This document shows positions 25,667 through 33,285 of a stretch of 64,000 nucleotides of DNA, piece after piece; the first letter of the stretch is position 1, and each line of letters begins with the position of its first letter. This stretch comes from Microbispora siamensis. GTDB lineage: Bacteria; Actinomycetota; Actinomycetes; Streptosporangiales; Streptosporangiaceae. The stretch spans positions 1-64,000 of the forward strand of contig NZ_BOOF01000007.1 in assembly GCF_016863095.1 (NCBI RefSeq), read 5' to 3'. The notes under the pieces were generated by a model. That model searched no databases. It was not told the DNA's origin and saw only the letters and a list, made by a program, of their open reading frames with translations. A program made the position numbers and the translations under genes.

Positions 25667-26407
25667 TCACGGGCGCCGGGCGGCGGCCAGGAACATGGGG
25701 ACGGCGAGGAACAGCCTCCCCCGCCGCGCGCGCCCGGTCTGCTCGGCGATCCAGTCGTCGGCCTGCCGCCGGGTGACCGCCCCCGCCGCGTACGCGCCCT
25801 CGGCCACACCGGTGACCACCGGCAGGAGCGAACCATCCGTGAAGACACCCGTACGGACCTCGGCGGTGACGTCCGCGAAGCCCTCGTCGAGCAGGAGGTT
25901 GCGGTGACGGCGGGCCACGTGCGGGCTGGGGACGGCGTCCGCCCTCGCCCGCACCATGACCCGGGTGAGAGCGGCGTCGTCCGAGTCGATCACGAACGTG
26001 TCCCAGTCCTGCCCCACCAGCACGATCCGCCCGCCCGGGGCGAGCACCCGCCGTGCCTCTGCCACCGCCCGCGCCGGATCGGCCAGGCCGTGGTAGACCT
26101 TGTCGGCCCGATAACCATCCAGCTCGCCGTCCCCGAACGGCAGGTCGCAGGCGTCCGCCTGGCGGAACTCCAGGCCCGGGTGCCGGGACCGGGCGAGCCC
26201 GATCATCTGGCCGTCCACGTCCAGGCCGATCGGTTCCGCGCCCAGGGCGGCCATCTCCGCGACGGCCAGTCCGGCGCCGCAGCCGACGTCCACCACACGG
26301 CTCCCGGCGGCCAGGCGGAGAAGTTCGTAGGAGCGCGCACGCAGCGCCTCCTGGCCCGGATGCCTGTCCACGCGGTCGAGAAGGGCGATGAGGGTTGGGT
26401 TCGACAT
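25667..26407 (-). CDS. SAM-dependent methyltransferase, MerR-linked
   Basis: 246-residue methyltransferase of the UbiE/Methyltransf_11 type: motif I VVDVGCGAGLAVAEMA, IGLDVDGQMIGLAR, ADACDLPFGDGELDGY and VLAPGGRIVLVGQDW. I take the ATG at 26407 (MSNPTLIALLDR), because longer frames run through the divergent MerR promoter. It shares a 28-bp gap with a MerR-type regulator whose likely operator sits there, so the two are probably controlled together. Substrate unknown. Confidence 0.87.
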   Translation of the reverse strand: MSNPTLIALLDRVDRHPGQEALRARSYELLRLAAGSRVVDVGCGAGLAVAEMAALGAEPIGLDVDGQMIGLARSRHPGLEFRQADACDLPFGDGELDGYRADKVYHGLADPARAVAEARRVLAPGGRIVLVGQDWDTFVIDSDDAALTRVMVRARADAVPSPHVARRHRNLLLDEGFADVTAEVRTGVFTDGSLLPVVTGVAEGAYAAGAVTRRQADDWIAEQTGRARRGRLFLAVPMFLAAARRP

Positions 26408-26419
26408 GGAGGACAGCGT

Positions 26420-26434
26420 CCGACTTAATGTCGG
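26420..26434. promoter_or_regulatory. Palindrome CCGAC-TTAAT-GTCGG between MerR regulator and methyltransferase
   Basis: A perfect 5-bp inverted repeat with an AT-rich centre ends one base before the MerR ATG at 26436 and lies 13 bp upstream of the methyltransferase start. The centre could be part of a -10 element, so the site would control both genes. Confidence 0.55.
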
Positions 26435-26435
26435 C

Positions 26436-26864
26436 ATGAAGTCAAGCCCGACCATCGGCATCGGCGAGGCGGCCGCCCGGTTCGGCCTCGCGACGCACGT
26501 CCTGCGGCACTGGGAGTCGGTGGGACTGCTGACGCCCGCCCGGGTCGCGGGCGGCCGGCGCCGTTACGGCCCCGACGACATCTTCCGGGTGGCCGTGATC
26601 CTGCGGGCGAAGGAGGCGGGTCTCGGCCTGGACGACATCCGGGAGATGATCGCCACCCGCGCGGCGCCAGAGCGGCGTGAGATCCTCCGCCGCCGGCAGG
26701 CCGAGCTCCGGCGCCGCATCGAACGGGCCCGGGCGGCGCTGGAGGTGATCGAGTGCGCGCTGGGCTGCGACCACGACGACGTCACCGGCTGCGCGCACTT
26801 CCGGCAGGCCGTACGCGAACGGGTCGGCCTGCCGGCTCCCGCGCCGCCCACCGACGCCCGATGA
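26436..26864 (+). CDS. MerR family transcriptional regulator
   Basis: 142-residue regulator with an N-terminal winged helix (IGIGEAAARFGLATHVLRHWESVGLLTPARVAGGRRRYGPDDIFRV), a coiled-coil dimerisation helix rich in Arg/Glu, and a C-terminal cluster ECALGCDHDDVTGCAHFRQAV whose two cysteines and histidines could bind a metal, though similar endings occur in non-metal MerR proteins. Divergent from the methyltransferase; the short palindrome between them is its likely site. Confidence 0.92.
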   Translation: MKSSPTIGIGEAAARFGLATHVLRHWESVGLLTPARVAGGRRRYGPDDIFRVAVILRAKEAGLGLDDIREMIATRAAPERREILRRRQAELRRRIERARAALEVIECALGCDHDDVTGCAHFRQAVRERVGLPAPAPPTDAR

Positions 26865-26875
26865 CGGGGGGACGG

Positions 26876-28291
26876 TCATCCGGCCCGCTCCTGCGGGCCC
26901 GGCACCGTACGAAGGGTGATGACGATCGCGGCGATCCACAGCAGGGCCGACAGGCCGCCGGCCCATCGCAGACCCGAGGTGAACCTCTCGGCGTCGGCGG
27001 GATCCTGCACGATGGCGCCGAGGACGGCGACGCCGAGCGCGCCGGCCGCCTGCCGTGCGGTGTTGTTGACGCCCGACGACAGGCCGGGGCGTGAGGGAGG
27101 CCCGGCGCGCAGCGCCGCCGCGACCACGGACGCGGTGAGCAGGCCCATGCCGAAGCCCAGGCCGAGGAGCGCGGGGAGGAGTGCCGCGTAGGGGCCGGTG
27201 GGGGTGACCAGCGACAGGCAGGCGGCGCCGGCCGTGCCGAGCAGCAGCCCGCCCAGCATCGGGAGCCGGGGTCCGTAGCGGGCGGCGAGCCGCCCGGTGA
27301 TCGGCGCGCACAGTGCGAGGGGGGCGAACAGCGGTAGCAGCATGACACCGGCGGACAGGGCGTCGTGGTGGCGGACACCCTGGAGATACAGGGTGACGAC
27401 GAAGACGAAGCCGATCCCGACGAAGTTCATCATGGCGGCGACGGCGTTGGCGCCGACGAAGCGGGAACCGCCGAGTACGGACGGCGGGAAGAGGGGCTCG
27501 GGAGCCCGCCGTTCCCACCACGCCAGGGCGGCCGTGCCGAGCACGGCGACCACAGCGGCCGCCGCCGTCTGGGCGGAGACGCCCGAGTGGCCGTACGCGA
27601 TGGCGCAGTAGGTGAGGGCGAGCAGGGCGACGGCCGCGGCGAGCACCCCCGGGACGTCCAGCCGCCGGTCGGGTGCGGGCTCGTCCCTGCCGACGCGGCG
27701 GAGGGTGAGCACGATGGCGACCACGACGACGGGCAGGTTGACGAGGAAGACCGAGCGCCAGCCGGCGAGGGTGACGAGCAGCCCGCCGAGCACCGGGCCG
27801 CAGGGCAGCGCCAGGGCGGACACCCCCGCCCAGATGCCGAGGGCGCGGGCCTGTTCCGCGCGTTCCGGGAAGGTCGTGTTGACCACCGCCAGGGTGCTGG
27901 GCAGCAGCAGCGCGGCGGCGAAGCCCTGCAGGGCGCGGGCCGCGACCAGCGTGCCGATGCCGGGGGCGAGGCCGCACAGCAGGGAGGCGGCCCCGAAGAG
28001 GGCGAGCCCGGCGACGGCGACGGTGCGGTGTCCCAGCCGGTCTCCCACGACGCCGGCGGCGAGCAGGCACGCCGCGAGGACGACGGTGTAGGAGTCGACG
28101 ACCCACTGCATGCCGGGCAGGCCGGTCCGGAGGTCCGCGCCGATGTGCGGTAGGGCGACGTTGACGATGGTCACGTCGAGTTGCACGAGGAACATGCCGG
28201 CGCACATCACGACGAGGATCGTCCGGCGTCTCCGGTGCGCCGCGGCCCCGTCGGGGCCGGAGGTGATCCGAGGAGTTCTCGTCGACGACAT
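26876..28291 (-). CDS. MFS drug:proton antiporter, DHA2 (14-TMS) type
   Basis: 471-residue transporter with about 14 membrane spans. DHA2 signatures are visible: LDVTIVNVALPHIGADL in span 1, WVVDSYTVVLAACLLAAGVVGDRLGHR (motif A), and ARALQGFAAALLLPSTLAVV. The ATG at 28291 begins a basic cytoplasmic tip; a longer open frame upstream is a shadow of the regulator. It follows a MerR regulator by 74 bp on the same strand, so MerR probably activates both in response to a toxic compound. Pumps of this kind export drugs or dyes. Confidence 0.93.
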   Translation of the reverse strand: MSSTRTPRITSGPDGAAAHRRRRTILVVMCAGMFLVQLDVTIVNVALPHIGADLRTGLPGMQWVVDSYTVVLAACLLAAGVVGDRLGHRTVAVAGLALFGAASLLCGLAPGIGTLVAARALQGFAAALLLPSTLAVVNTTFPERAEQARALGIWAGVSALALPCGPVLGGLLVTLAGWRSVFLVNLPVVVVAIVLTLRRVGRDEPAPDRRLDVPGVLAAAVALLALTYCAIAYGHSGVSAQTAAAAVVAVLGTAALAWWERRAPEPLFPPSVLGGSRFVGANAVAAMMNFVGIGFVFVVTLYLQGVRHHDALSAGVMLLPLFAPLALCAPITGRLAARYGPRLPMLGGLLLGTAGAACLSLVTPTGPYAALLPALLGLGFGMGLLTASVVAAALRAGPPSRPGLSSGVNNTARQAAGALGVAVLGAIVQDPADAERFTSGLRWAGGLSALLWIAAIVITLRTVPGPQERAG

Positions 28292-28365
28292 ACGCCATCG
28301 CTGCCCACGATCAGTCCGGTCAACGCCGAAGCGTGGCGGAGCCTCCCGGATGGTGTCGGCCGTGC

Positions 28366-29271
28366 TCAGGGATGGGCCCGCAGGGCGGCGAGGAGCCAGG
28401 CGAAGTCGTCGGCATGGGACGGCTTCGGCTCCCGGCCGTTGATCACGGCCATGAGATGCCGGTAGCGCTCGGCCTCGGCGAACAGGCCGGCCTCCAGGCG
28501 CCGCCTGACAGCCGCCCGGCCGTCGGCGTCCATGTCGCCGAGCAGGCGGCGGACGACCTCGGCGGCCTCGGGAGAGTCGGGGCGCACGCCGTTCTCCCGC
28601 GCCTGGCCGACCTGCCAGGCGACCTTCTTCGCGAACCACATGAAGGCTCCCGGCTCCTGCCCCGCACGGTTTTGCGCGTTGTGCTCCACCATGTCGCGCA
28701 TCCGCCGCCGGAAGTCCGGGTCGCGCACGAGTTCGGCGAGCTCCACCCAGGCGTCCACCTGCTCGGGCGTGGGGTCGTCGGGCAGGCCGATCTCGGTGTG
28801 CCGCATCCGGTTCCTGAGCTCCGGATCGGCGTCCAGTCCGCCGAAGACCTCGTCCACGAAGTTCTCGATGATGCGCCGCCGTTCCTCGGCGGACAGCCGT
28901 GCCAGATCGTTCAACAGTTTCGTCTCCTCCGTGCCGGACCGCCGCCTCGCGACGGTGCTGAGCACCGCGCGCCGGAGCCGCAGGGTGCGGATCTGCGCGT
29001 CCAGTGCGTCCACATGGACGGCGGCGACGTCGGCCAGGGTGACCTTCCGCTCCAGCACCCGCCGTACGTCGTCCAGGCCGAGACCGAGCTCCCGCAGCGT
29101 CCTGATGAGCTCCAGCCGGGCCACGGCGCCGGCGTCGTAGAGCCGGTAGCCTCCCTCGCTCCGCTCCGCCGGCGGCAGCGCGCCGACGTCCGACCAGTAC
29201 CGGATCGTGCGCACCGGCATCCCGGTGCGGCGGGAGAGCCACCCGATGGTGAACAGCCCCTCGTCGTCCAT
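28366..29271 (-). CDS. MerR family regulator of the downstream MFS pump
   Basis: 301-residue regulator: N-terminal winged helix (FTIGWLSRRTGMPVRTIRYWSDVGALPPAERSEGGYRLYDAGAVARLELI), a dimerisation helix and a 190-residue C-terminal helical domain with no recognised fold, perhaps a ligand-binding domain of the TipA/SkgA kind by position only. The ATG at 29271 is chosen since GLFTIGWL is the conserved start; a longer frame reaches 29334. It precedes the MFS gene and has its own operator-like dyad directly upstream (29288-29304). Confidence 0.9.
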   Translation of the reverse strand: MDDEGLFTIGWLSRRTGMPVRTIRYWSDVGALPPAERSEGGYRLYDAGAVARLELIRTLRELGLGLDDVRRVLERKVTLADVAAVHVDALDAQIRTLRLRRAVLSTVARRRSGTEETKLLNDLARLSAEERRRIIENFVDEVFGGLDADPELRNRMRHTEIGLPDDPTPEQVDAWVELAELVRDPDFRRRMRDMVEHNAQNRAGQEPGAFMWFAKKVAWQVGQARENGVRPDSPEAAEVVRRLLGDMDADGRAAVRRRLEAGLFAEAERYRHLMAVINGREPKPSHADDFAWLLAALRAHP

Positions 29272-29287
29272 GACCCCGAGTCTGGTC

Positions 29288-29304
29288 TCTCCACCGGCTG
29301 GAGA
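29288..29304. promoter_or_regulatory. MerR-type operator TCTCCA-CCGGC-TGGAGA
   Basis: A 17-bp perfect dyad lies 16 bp upstream of the MerR start. Drug-responsive MerR regulators use such GGAG/CTCC dyads in long-spacer promoters, so this probably drives the MerR-MFS operon. It also lies in the gap shared with the divergent NTF2-like gene. Confidence 0.6.
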
Positions 29305-29396
29305 CTCAAGGGCCTGTTCGCAAAACAACGCCACGCCACGGCGGCGTCGTGACCCGTCGCCGCGGGTAGGAGTTCCAGGACGGGGACGGGAGGCGC

Positions 29397-29831
29397 ATGG
29401 CTGAGATCGGCGGGCTGTTAGAGGCGCTCACGGGCGCCATCAACGTCCAGAACGTCGAGCGGTTGATCCAATGCTTCAGCCCGAGGGCCGTGTTCGTGAC
29501 GCCCGCGGGAGTGACCGAGGGCCACGAGCAGATCGGCTGGTATTTCCGGCAGCTCTTCACGGCGTTCCCCGACATGCACAACGAGATCACCGCATGGACC
29601 GTCCTGGACGACACCATCATCGCGGAGTGGACGTTCAGCGGCACCCACACCGGGGCGCTGCTGCTGCCGGGCGGCACGGAGATCCCGGGCAGCGGCCGCC
29701 GCGTGGTCCTGCCGGCCGCGGGCGCCTACACGATGGAGGACGGCGTGTTCGCGAGCGGGCGGGTCTACTACGACCAACTGGCGCTCTACCGCCAGACGGG
29801 CTGCGACCTGCGTCTGCGCAGGACCGCCTGA
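29397..29831 (+). CDS. NTF2-like / SnoaL-type polyketide-cyclase-like protein
   Basis: 144-residue protein of the NTF2 superfamily: FSPRAVFVTPAGVTEGHEQIGWYFRQLFTAFPDMHNEITAW and EWTFSGTHTGALLLPGG are typical of SnoaL-like ester cyclases and related hydrolases. No polyketide genes are nearby, so a cyclase role is not implied. The following LysR gene starts 17 bp after its stop on the same strand. Confidence 0.8.
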   Translation: MAEIGGLLEALTGAINVQNVERLIQCFSPRAVFVTPAGVTEGHEQIGWYFRQLFTAFPDMHNEITAWTVLDDTIIAEWTFSGTHTGALLLPGGTEIPGSGRRVVLPAAGAYTMEDGVFASGRVYYDQLALYRQTGCDLRLRRTA

Positions 29832-29848
29832 GGTCCCCATACTGGAGC

Positions 29849-30745
29849 GTGGACTCCGGCCCGCCGCTGCGCGACATCGGCTGCTTCGCCCTCGTCGCCC
29901 GGCACCTCAGCTTCTCCCGCGCCGCCGCGGAACTGGGCGTCTCCCAGCCCGCCGCGAGCCAGGCCGTCGGCCGTCTCGAGCGCGCGCTCGGGGTCCGCCT
30001 GTTCGAGCGGACCAGCCGGGAGGTCCGCCTGTCGCCCGCCGGCAAGGCGCTGCTGCCGTACGCCGAGGCGTTGCTGGAGTCGGCGGCCGCCTTCTCGGCG
30101 GAGGCGGAGCGGCTCGCGGCGCCGGAGGGCATCGGTGTCCGCCTCGCCTATCCCCCGCCGGCCGGCGGCCTCGCCGCGCGGATCGCGCGCAGGATGGCAC
30201 GCCGCGATCCCCCGGCCGAGGTGGAACTGCGCCCGGCCGGCCGGGCCGCCGCCGTCGCGGCCCTCGCGGCAGGCGAGGTGACCGCGGCCATCCTCGCCGC
30301 CCCCTTCCCGCGGGAGCTGACCACCGCCGCCCGTTTCCACGTGCCCGTCGGGCATCTGGCCGTACCGGCCGGGGACCCGCTCGCCGGCCTGCCCCGCCTG
30401 CAGCCCGAACGGCTCGCGCGGCACCGCATTCTGCTGCCGCGCGAACGCCCGCCAGGCGGGATGTGGGCACGGCTCGCCGCCCGCGTCGGGCCGCACCGGC
30501 AGCACGTGGTGGCCGACGAGATCGACGACTTCGCCGCCGCGCTCGACCTGGTCGCGGCCGGCGTCGGCCTGCTGCCCACCCCCTCCCTGGTCGTCACGTC
30601 CGTCCGCAGGGACGACGTCGCCTTCGTCCCCCTGGACGCGGGCGACCTTCGCCTGACGTACGCGCTCGCGTGGCGGGGCGAACGGCTGTCGGCCGGGTTG
30701 ATGGCACTCGTGCGGACGGCGCAGGAGTGCCTCTGGACGAGGTGA
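29849..30745 (+). CDS. LysR family transcriptional regulator
   Basis: 298-residue LysR regulator: N-terminal winged HTH (IGCFALVARHLSFSRAAAELGVSQPAASQAVGRLERALGVRLFERTSREVRLSPAGKALL) and a periplasmic-binding-protein-like effector domain. The start is GTG at 29849; there is no good ribosome-binding site. It directly follows the NTF2-like gene on the same strand, an arrangement less usual than the divergent LysR layout, so its target is uncertain. Confidence 0.9.
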   Translation: MDSGPPLRDIGCFALVARHLSFSRAAAELGVSQPAASQAVGRLERALGVRLFERTSREVRLSPAGKALLPYAEALLESAAAFSAEAERLAAPEGIGVRLAYPPPAGGLAARIARRMARRDPPAEVELRPAGRAAAVAALAAGEVTAAILAAPFPRELTTAARFHVPVGHLAVPAGDPLAGLPRLQPERLARHRILLPRERPPGGMWARLAARVGPHRQHVVADEIDDFAAALDLVAAGVGLLPTPSLVVTSVRRDDVAFVPLDAGDLRLTYALAWRGERLSAGLMALVRTAQECLWTR

Positions 30746-31302
30746 CCCGCGGGTTCCCGGCGGTGGTCCGATGAGAAAGTTTCACGCCGTCTTCCGGAGC
30801 GGGACCGTCCGCGTCCCCGAGAATGGGCAGGTGGCCGGGCTGCCGTCACGGATTTCCCGACGCGGTGTCGCCATTCCCTGACAGAGGATTACTTGAACCC
30901 TTGACTAGTGGCACTCATATCAGCATTCTTGGGACTACGCCGCCCTGCGTATTCGCCGCCGAATAAGTGAGGCGCGGCCACCGTGGTCCACGGGCGAACC
31001 GCCGAATCCACCAGCGATGATGCTGCTCATTTCGGACTTTTACCAGCGGTTCTGGGTCTTTTGCCCATACATCCGCGCGGCTTCACGCCGCCGCACGTCC
31101 AATTCGCCGACAATGTGAGCCACGGAACGCCGGAAATGACGGCCGATTTACTTTGCCATGACTGCGAATAGGCGACGGCCTGAGTTTCCCGTTTCTCTTC
31201 CGCCGGATCCGGTTTTCCGGCGCGTTCCCATCGGCCGGCCGGGATCGCGTTCGCGCGTACGCGGCGCGGCCCGTCCGGCAGGCACGACAAGAAGGTGATC
31301 AC
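30746..31302. other. 557-bp region without a convincing gene
   Basis: The middle of this stretch has clearly lower GC than the flanking genes. A possible weak promoter is TTGACT (30901-30906), a 17-bp spacer and CATTCT (30924-30929). A GAAAGTTTCA palindrome occurs at 30775-30784. A 62-codon plus-strand frame (30983-31171) has no ribosome-binding site or recognisable sequence, so I do not call it. A CCGTGG-T-CCACGG hairpin lies near 30980. The region may hold a regulatory RNA or decayed DNA; I cannot decide. Confidence 0.5.
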
Positions 31303-31746
31303 TTGAAATCGGACCAGATCAGGGGACCAGTCCTCTCGCTTTTCCGCATGGTGACGGGGCTGCTGTTCGTCTGCCACGGCGCGGCGACGATCTTCGGTGT
31401 GCTGGGCGGCAACCGCGGCACCGGTCATGCCGTGGCGTTCGGCACGTGGCCGGGATGGTGGGCGGCGGCCATCCAGCTCGTCTTCGGGACGCTCGTCCTC
31501 GCCGGGCTGCTCACCCGGGTCAGCGCGCTGTTGTGCTCCGGCTCGATGGCGTACGCGTACTTCACGGTGCACGCGCCGCAGGGCCTGTTCCCGATCCGGA
31601 ACGGCGGTGAGGCGGCGGCGATGTTCTGCTGGTCGTTCTTCCTCATCGCGGTCTTCGGCCCCGGCGCCTGGGCGCTGGACACGCTGATCCACCGGCTGCG
31701 GCACCACGAGGTCGAGACGTACGCGCCCGCGCCGGCACAGGCGTAG
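31303..31746 (+). CDS. DoxX family membrane protein
   Basis: 147-residue protein with four membrane spans and the DoxX pattern: LFRMVTGLLFVCHGAATIFG in span 1, GTWPGWWAAAIQLVFGTLVLAGLLTRVSALLCSG in the middle and FFLIAVFGPGAWALDTLIHR at the end. DoxX proteins are linked with thiol stress and quinone use, but the biochemical role is unsettled. The start is TTG 31303 with AAGGTG seven bases upstream. A hairpin follows. Confidence 0.88.
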   Translation: MKSDQIRGPVLSLFRMVTGLLFVCHGAATIFGVLGGNRGTGHAVAFGTWPGWWAAAIQLVFGTLVLAGLLTRVSALLCSGSMAYAYFTVHAPQGLFPIRNGGEAAAMFCWSFFLIAVFGPGAWALDTLIHRLRHHEVETYAPAPAQA

Positions 31747-31824
31747 CCACACCGCGCCGCCGCCCGTCGGGCGAACTCGAGCGCCGGGTCCGGCACGACC
31801 CGCGCGTGTGCCGCCTCGCGGCCA

Positions 31825-31853
31825 GGACCTGCCTCATCGCCGGAGGCAGGTCC
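31825..31853 (+). terminator. Terminator after the DoxX gene
   Basis: GGACCTGCCTC (31825-31835) and GAGGCAGGTCC (31843-31853) form a perfect 11-bp stem with a 7-nt loop, 79 bp after the DoxX stop and 65 bp before the sigma factor start. Confidence 0.7.
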
Positions 31854-31917
31854 CACGCGTGCCGGTGTGAACCCGATCGGCCCCTCGTCCGACTGTGCAG
31901 GGTGACGGGAGGACGAG

Positions 31918-32454
31918 ATGACCGACGAGCTACTGGTGGTGCGCGCCCAACTGGGTGATCGCGCGGCGCTGGCCGAGCTGGTGGCCCGCTGGCGGGTGCC
32001 CGTGTGGACGTACGTGCGGCGCATGCTCGACGCCGAGCGGGCCGACGACGTGTCCCAGGAGATCTGGCTGGCCGTGATCCGCGGCCTGCCCCGGTTGCGG
32101 GAACCCGCCCGGTTCGCGCCCTGGCTGTTCACCATCGCGCGCCGATCGGTCACCGACCGTCTGCGCGGTCAGTACGCCAGGGAACACGAGCACGCGCACG
32201 AAAGCCTGGCGGCCGGTGACGTGACCGTCGACGATCCCGTGGACGCCGCGGTGGACCGCGCCGAGCTGGTGAGCCTCCTGTCGGGCCTGCCCATGCCCGA
32301 GCGGGAGATCCTCGTCCTGTTCTACCTGCAGGACCTCTCGGTGGAGGACTGCGCGCAGATCTGCGAGATCCCCGCCGGGACGGTCAAGTCCCGGCTCAAC
32401 CGCGCACGTCGCCTGTTGCGCTCGCATCTGGAGGAGAAGGGATACCGGCCATGA
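31918..32454 (+). CDS. ECF RNA polymerase sigma factor
   Basis: 178-residue sigma-70 family factor with only regions 2 and 4. Region 2 is DRAALAELVARWRVPVWTYVRRMLDAERADDVSQEIWLAVIRG and region 4 is LPMPEREILVLFYLQDLSVEDCAQICEIPAGTVKSRLNRARRLL. GGGAGGACGAG precedes the ATG. The stop overlaps the next gene's ATG (ATGA), and that gene encodes a membrane protein without the HxxxCxxC motif of zinc-binding anti-sigma factors, so control of this sigma factor is unlike the RsrA type. Confidence 0.93.
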   Translation: MTDELLVVRAQLGDRAALAELVARWRVPVWTYVRRMLDAERADDVSQEIWLAVIRGLPRLREPARFAPWLFTIARRSVTDRLRGQYAREHEHAHESLAAGDVTVDDPVDAAVDRAELVSLLSGLPMPEREILVLFYLQDLSVEDCAQICEIPAGTVKSRLNRARRLLRSHLEEKGYRP

Positions 32455-32939
32455 CCGAGGAACCGCGGCTGTCGGCGCGGGAGATGATCGAGCGGCTCGA
32501 ACCGGCGCTGTCCCGTGCCAGGCGCGTCCGGGCGGTGACGTCGCTGTTGTCCGGGCTGTCCGGCACGGCGTTCCTGACCGCCCTGTGGGGAGGCGAGCCC
32601 GGCCCGCTGCCCGGCCGCACGCAGGTGATGTTCGCCCTTCTCACCGTGGTCTGCCTGGCCTGGGCGGGCTACGGCGGATGGCTGCTCATGTGCCGGGTGC
32701 CGCTGTTCGCCACCGACCGGGTGGTCGCCGCGTGGATCGCCCTGGCCGCATCACTCGCCACCACCGCCGCCCTGGCCGCGCTGGCGGTCCAGCGCGGCAC
32801 CGGCCTCGGCCCGGTGCTGGCGGTCGGAGGGCTGTTCGTGCCGGCCACACTGGTGCTGGCCGTGCTCGCCCATGCCCGCCGGAGGGCGCTGCTGCGCCGT
32901 GCACGTGAACTGACGCGTCCGCCCATGTCCGGGAACTGA
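32451..32939 (+). CDS. Four-span membrane protein, possible sigma factor partner
   Basis: 162 residues with a short basic cytoplasmic N-terminus (about residues 1-30) and four membrane spans. No known domain or anti-sigma signature is seen. The ATG overlaps the sigma factor stop, implying coupled translation, so it may be the membrane regulator or sensor for that sigma factor; this is inference from context only. The next small ORF follows after 24 bp. Confidence 0.75.
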   Translation: MTEEPRLSAREMIERLEPALSRARRVRAVTSLLSGLSGTAFLTALWGGEPGPLPGRTQVMFALLTVVCLAWAGYGGWLLMCRVPLFATDRVVAAWIALAASLATTAALAALAVQRGTGLGPVLAVGGLFVPATLVLAVLAHARRRALLRRARELTRPPMSGN

Positions 32940-32963
32940 CTCGACGAGACGAAGGACCTTCCG

Positions 32964-33077
32964 ATGGCGCACAATTCGAAGCTCGTCCGCCGCCGGTCCG
33001 GCAGGACGGCGCTGCTCGTGGTGACCCTGGTCGTCGCCGGAGTTCTCCTGGCGGGTGTGCTCATGCCGGCGCTCTGA
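32964..33077 (+). CDS. 37-residue single-span membrane peptide
   Basis: A short frame from ATG 32964 to TGA 33075-33077 encodes a basic head (MAHNSKLVRRRSGRT) followed by one hydrophobic helix (ALLVVTLVVAGVLLAGVL) and ends MPAL. GAAGGA lies 8 bases upstream of the ATG. It is the third gene of the sigma factor operon by position. The head/helix layout and ribosome-binding site favour a real small membrane protein. Function unknown. Confidence 0.6.
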   Translation: MAHNSKLVRRRSGRTALLVVTLVVAGVLLAGVLMPAL

Positions 33078-33090
33078 ACGTCGCGCTGAA

Positions 33091-33103
33091 CTGAAAGTTT
33101 CAG
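33091..33103. promoter_or_regulatory. Palindrome CTGAAA-G-TTTCAG upstream of the cellulase operon
   Basis: A 13-bp odd palindrome with a GAAA-N-TTTC core, 183 bp before the first GH9 start, and part of a longer GCTGAA...TTCAGC pairing (33085-33104). Polysaccharide regulators of the LacI family in actinomycetes are known to use similar A/T-centred odd palindromes, so a substrate-responsive repressor site is possible. It may also be a hairpin after the small membrane peptide gene. Confidence 0.4.
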
Positions 33104-33285
33104 CTCCGCGGCGTGCCCTCGGCCGTCCTGACCTGGCCGTACCGCTCCGTGACCGGAGCGTGCTTGGATCGCGCCACCTCGCGTACGCACGATCCGGGCG
33201 GGAGCCCTCCCGAGATCGTCCCGCCCGTTTCCGGGGCGGCCCCGCGCGGCGGGGCCGGCCCGTCGTCCTTTCCGAGGGGCACGTG

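Noticed and set aside
28292..29242. N-terminal extension that would fuse a domain onto the MFS pump
   Set aside because: Shadow of the MerR gene in another frame; the MFS protein starts cleanly at 28291 with its basic tip and span 1.
30983..31171. 62-codon frame in the low-GC gap
   Set aside because: No ribosome-binding site and no recognisable sequence; kept only as part of the intergenic note.
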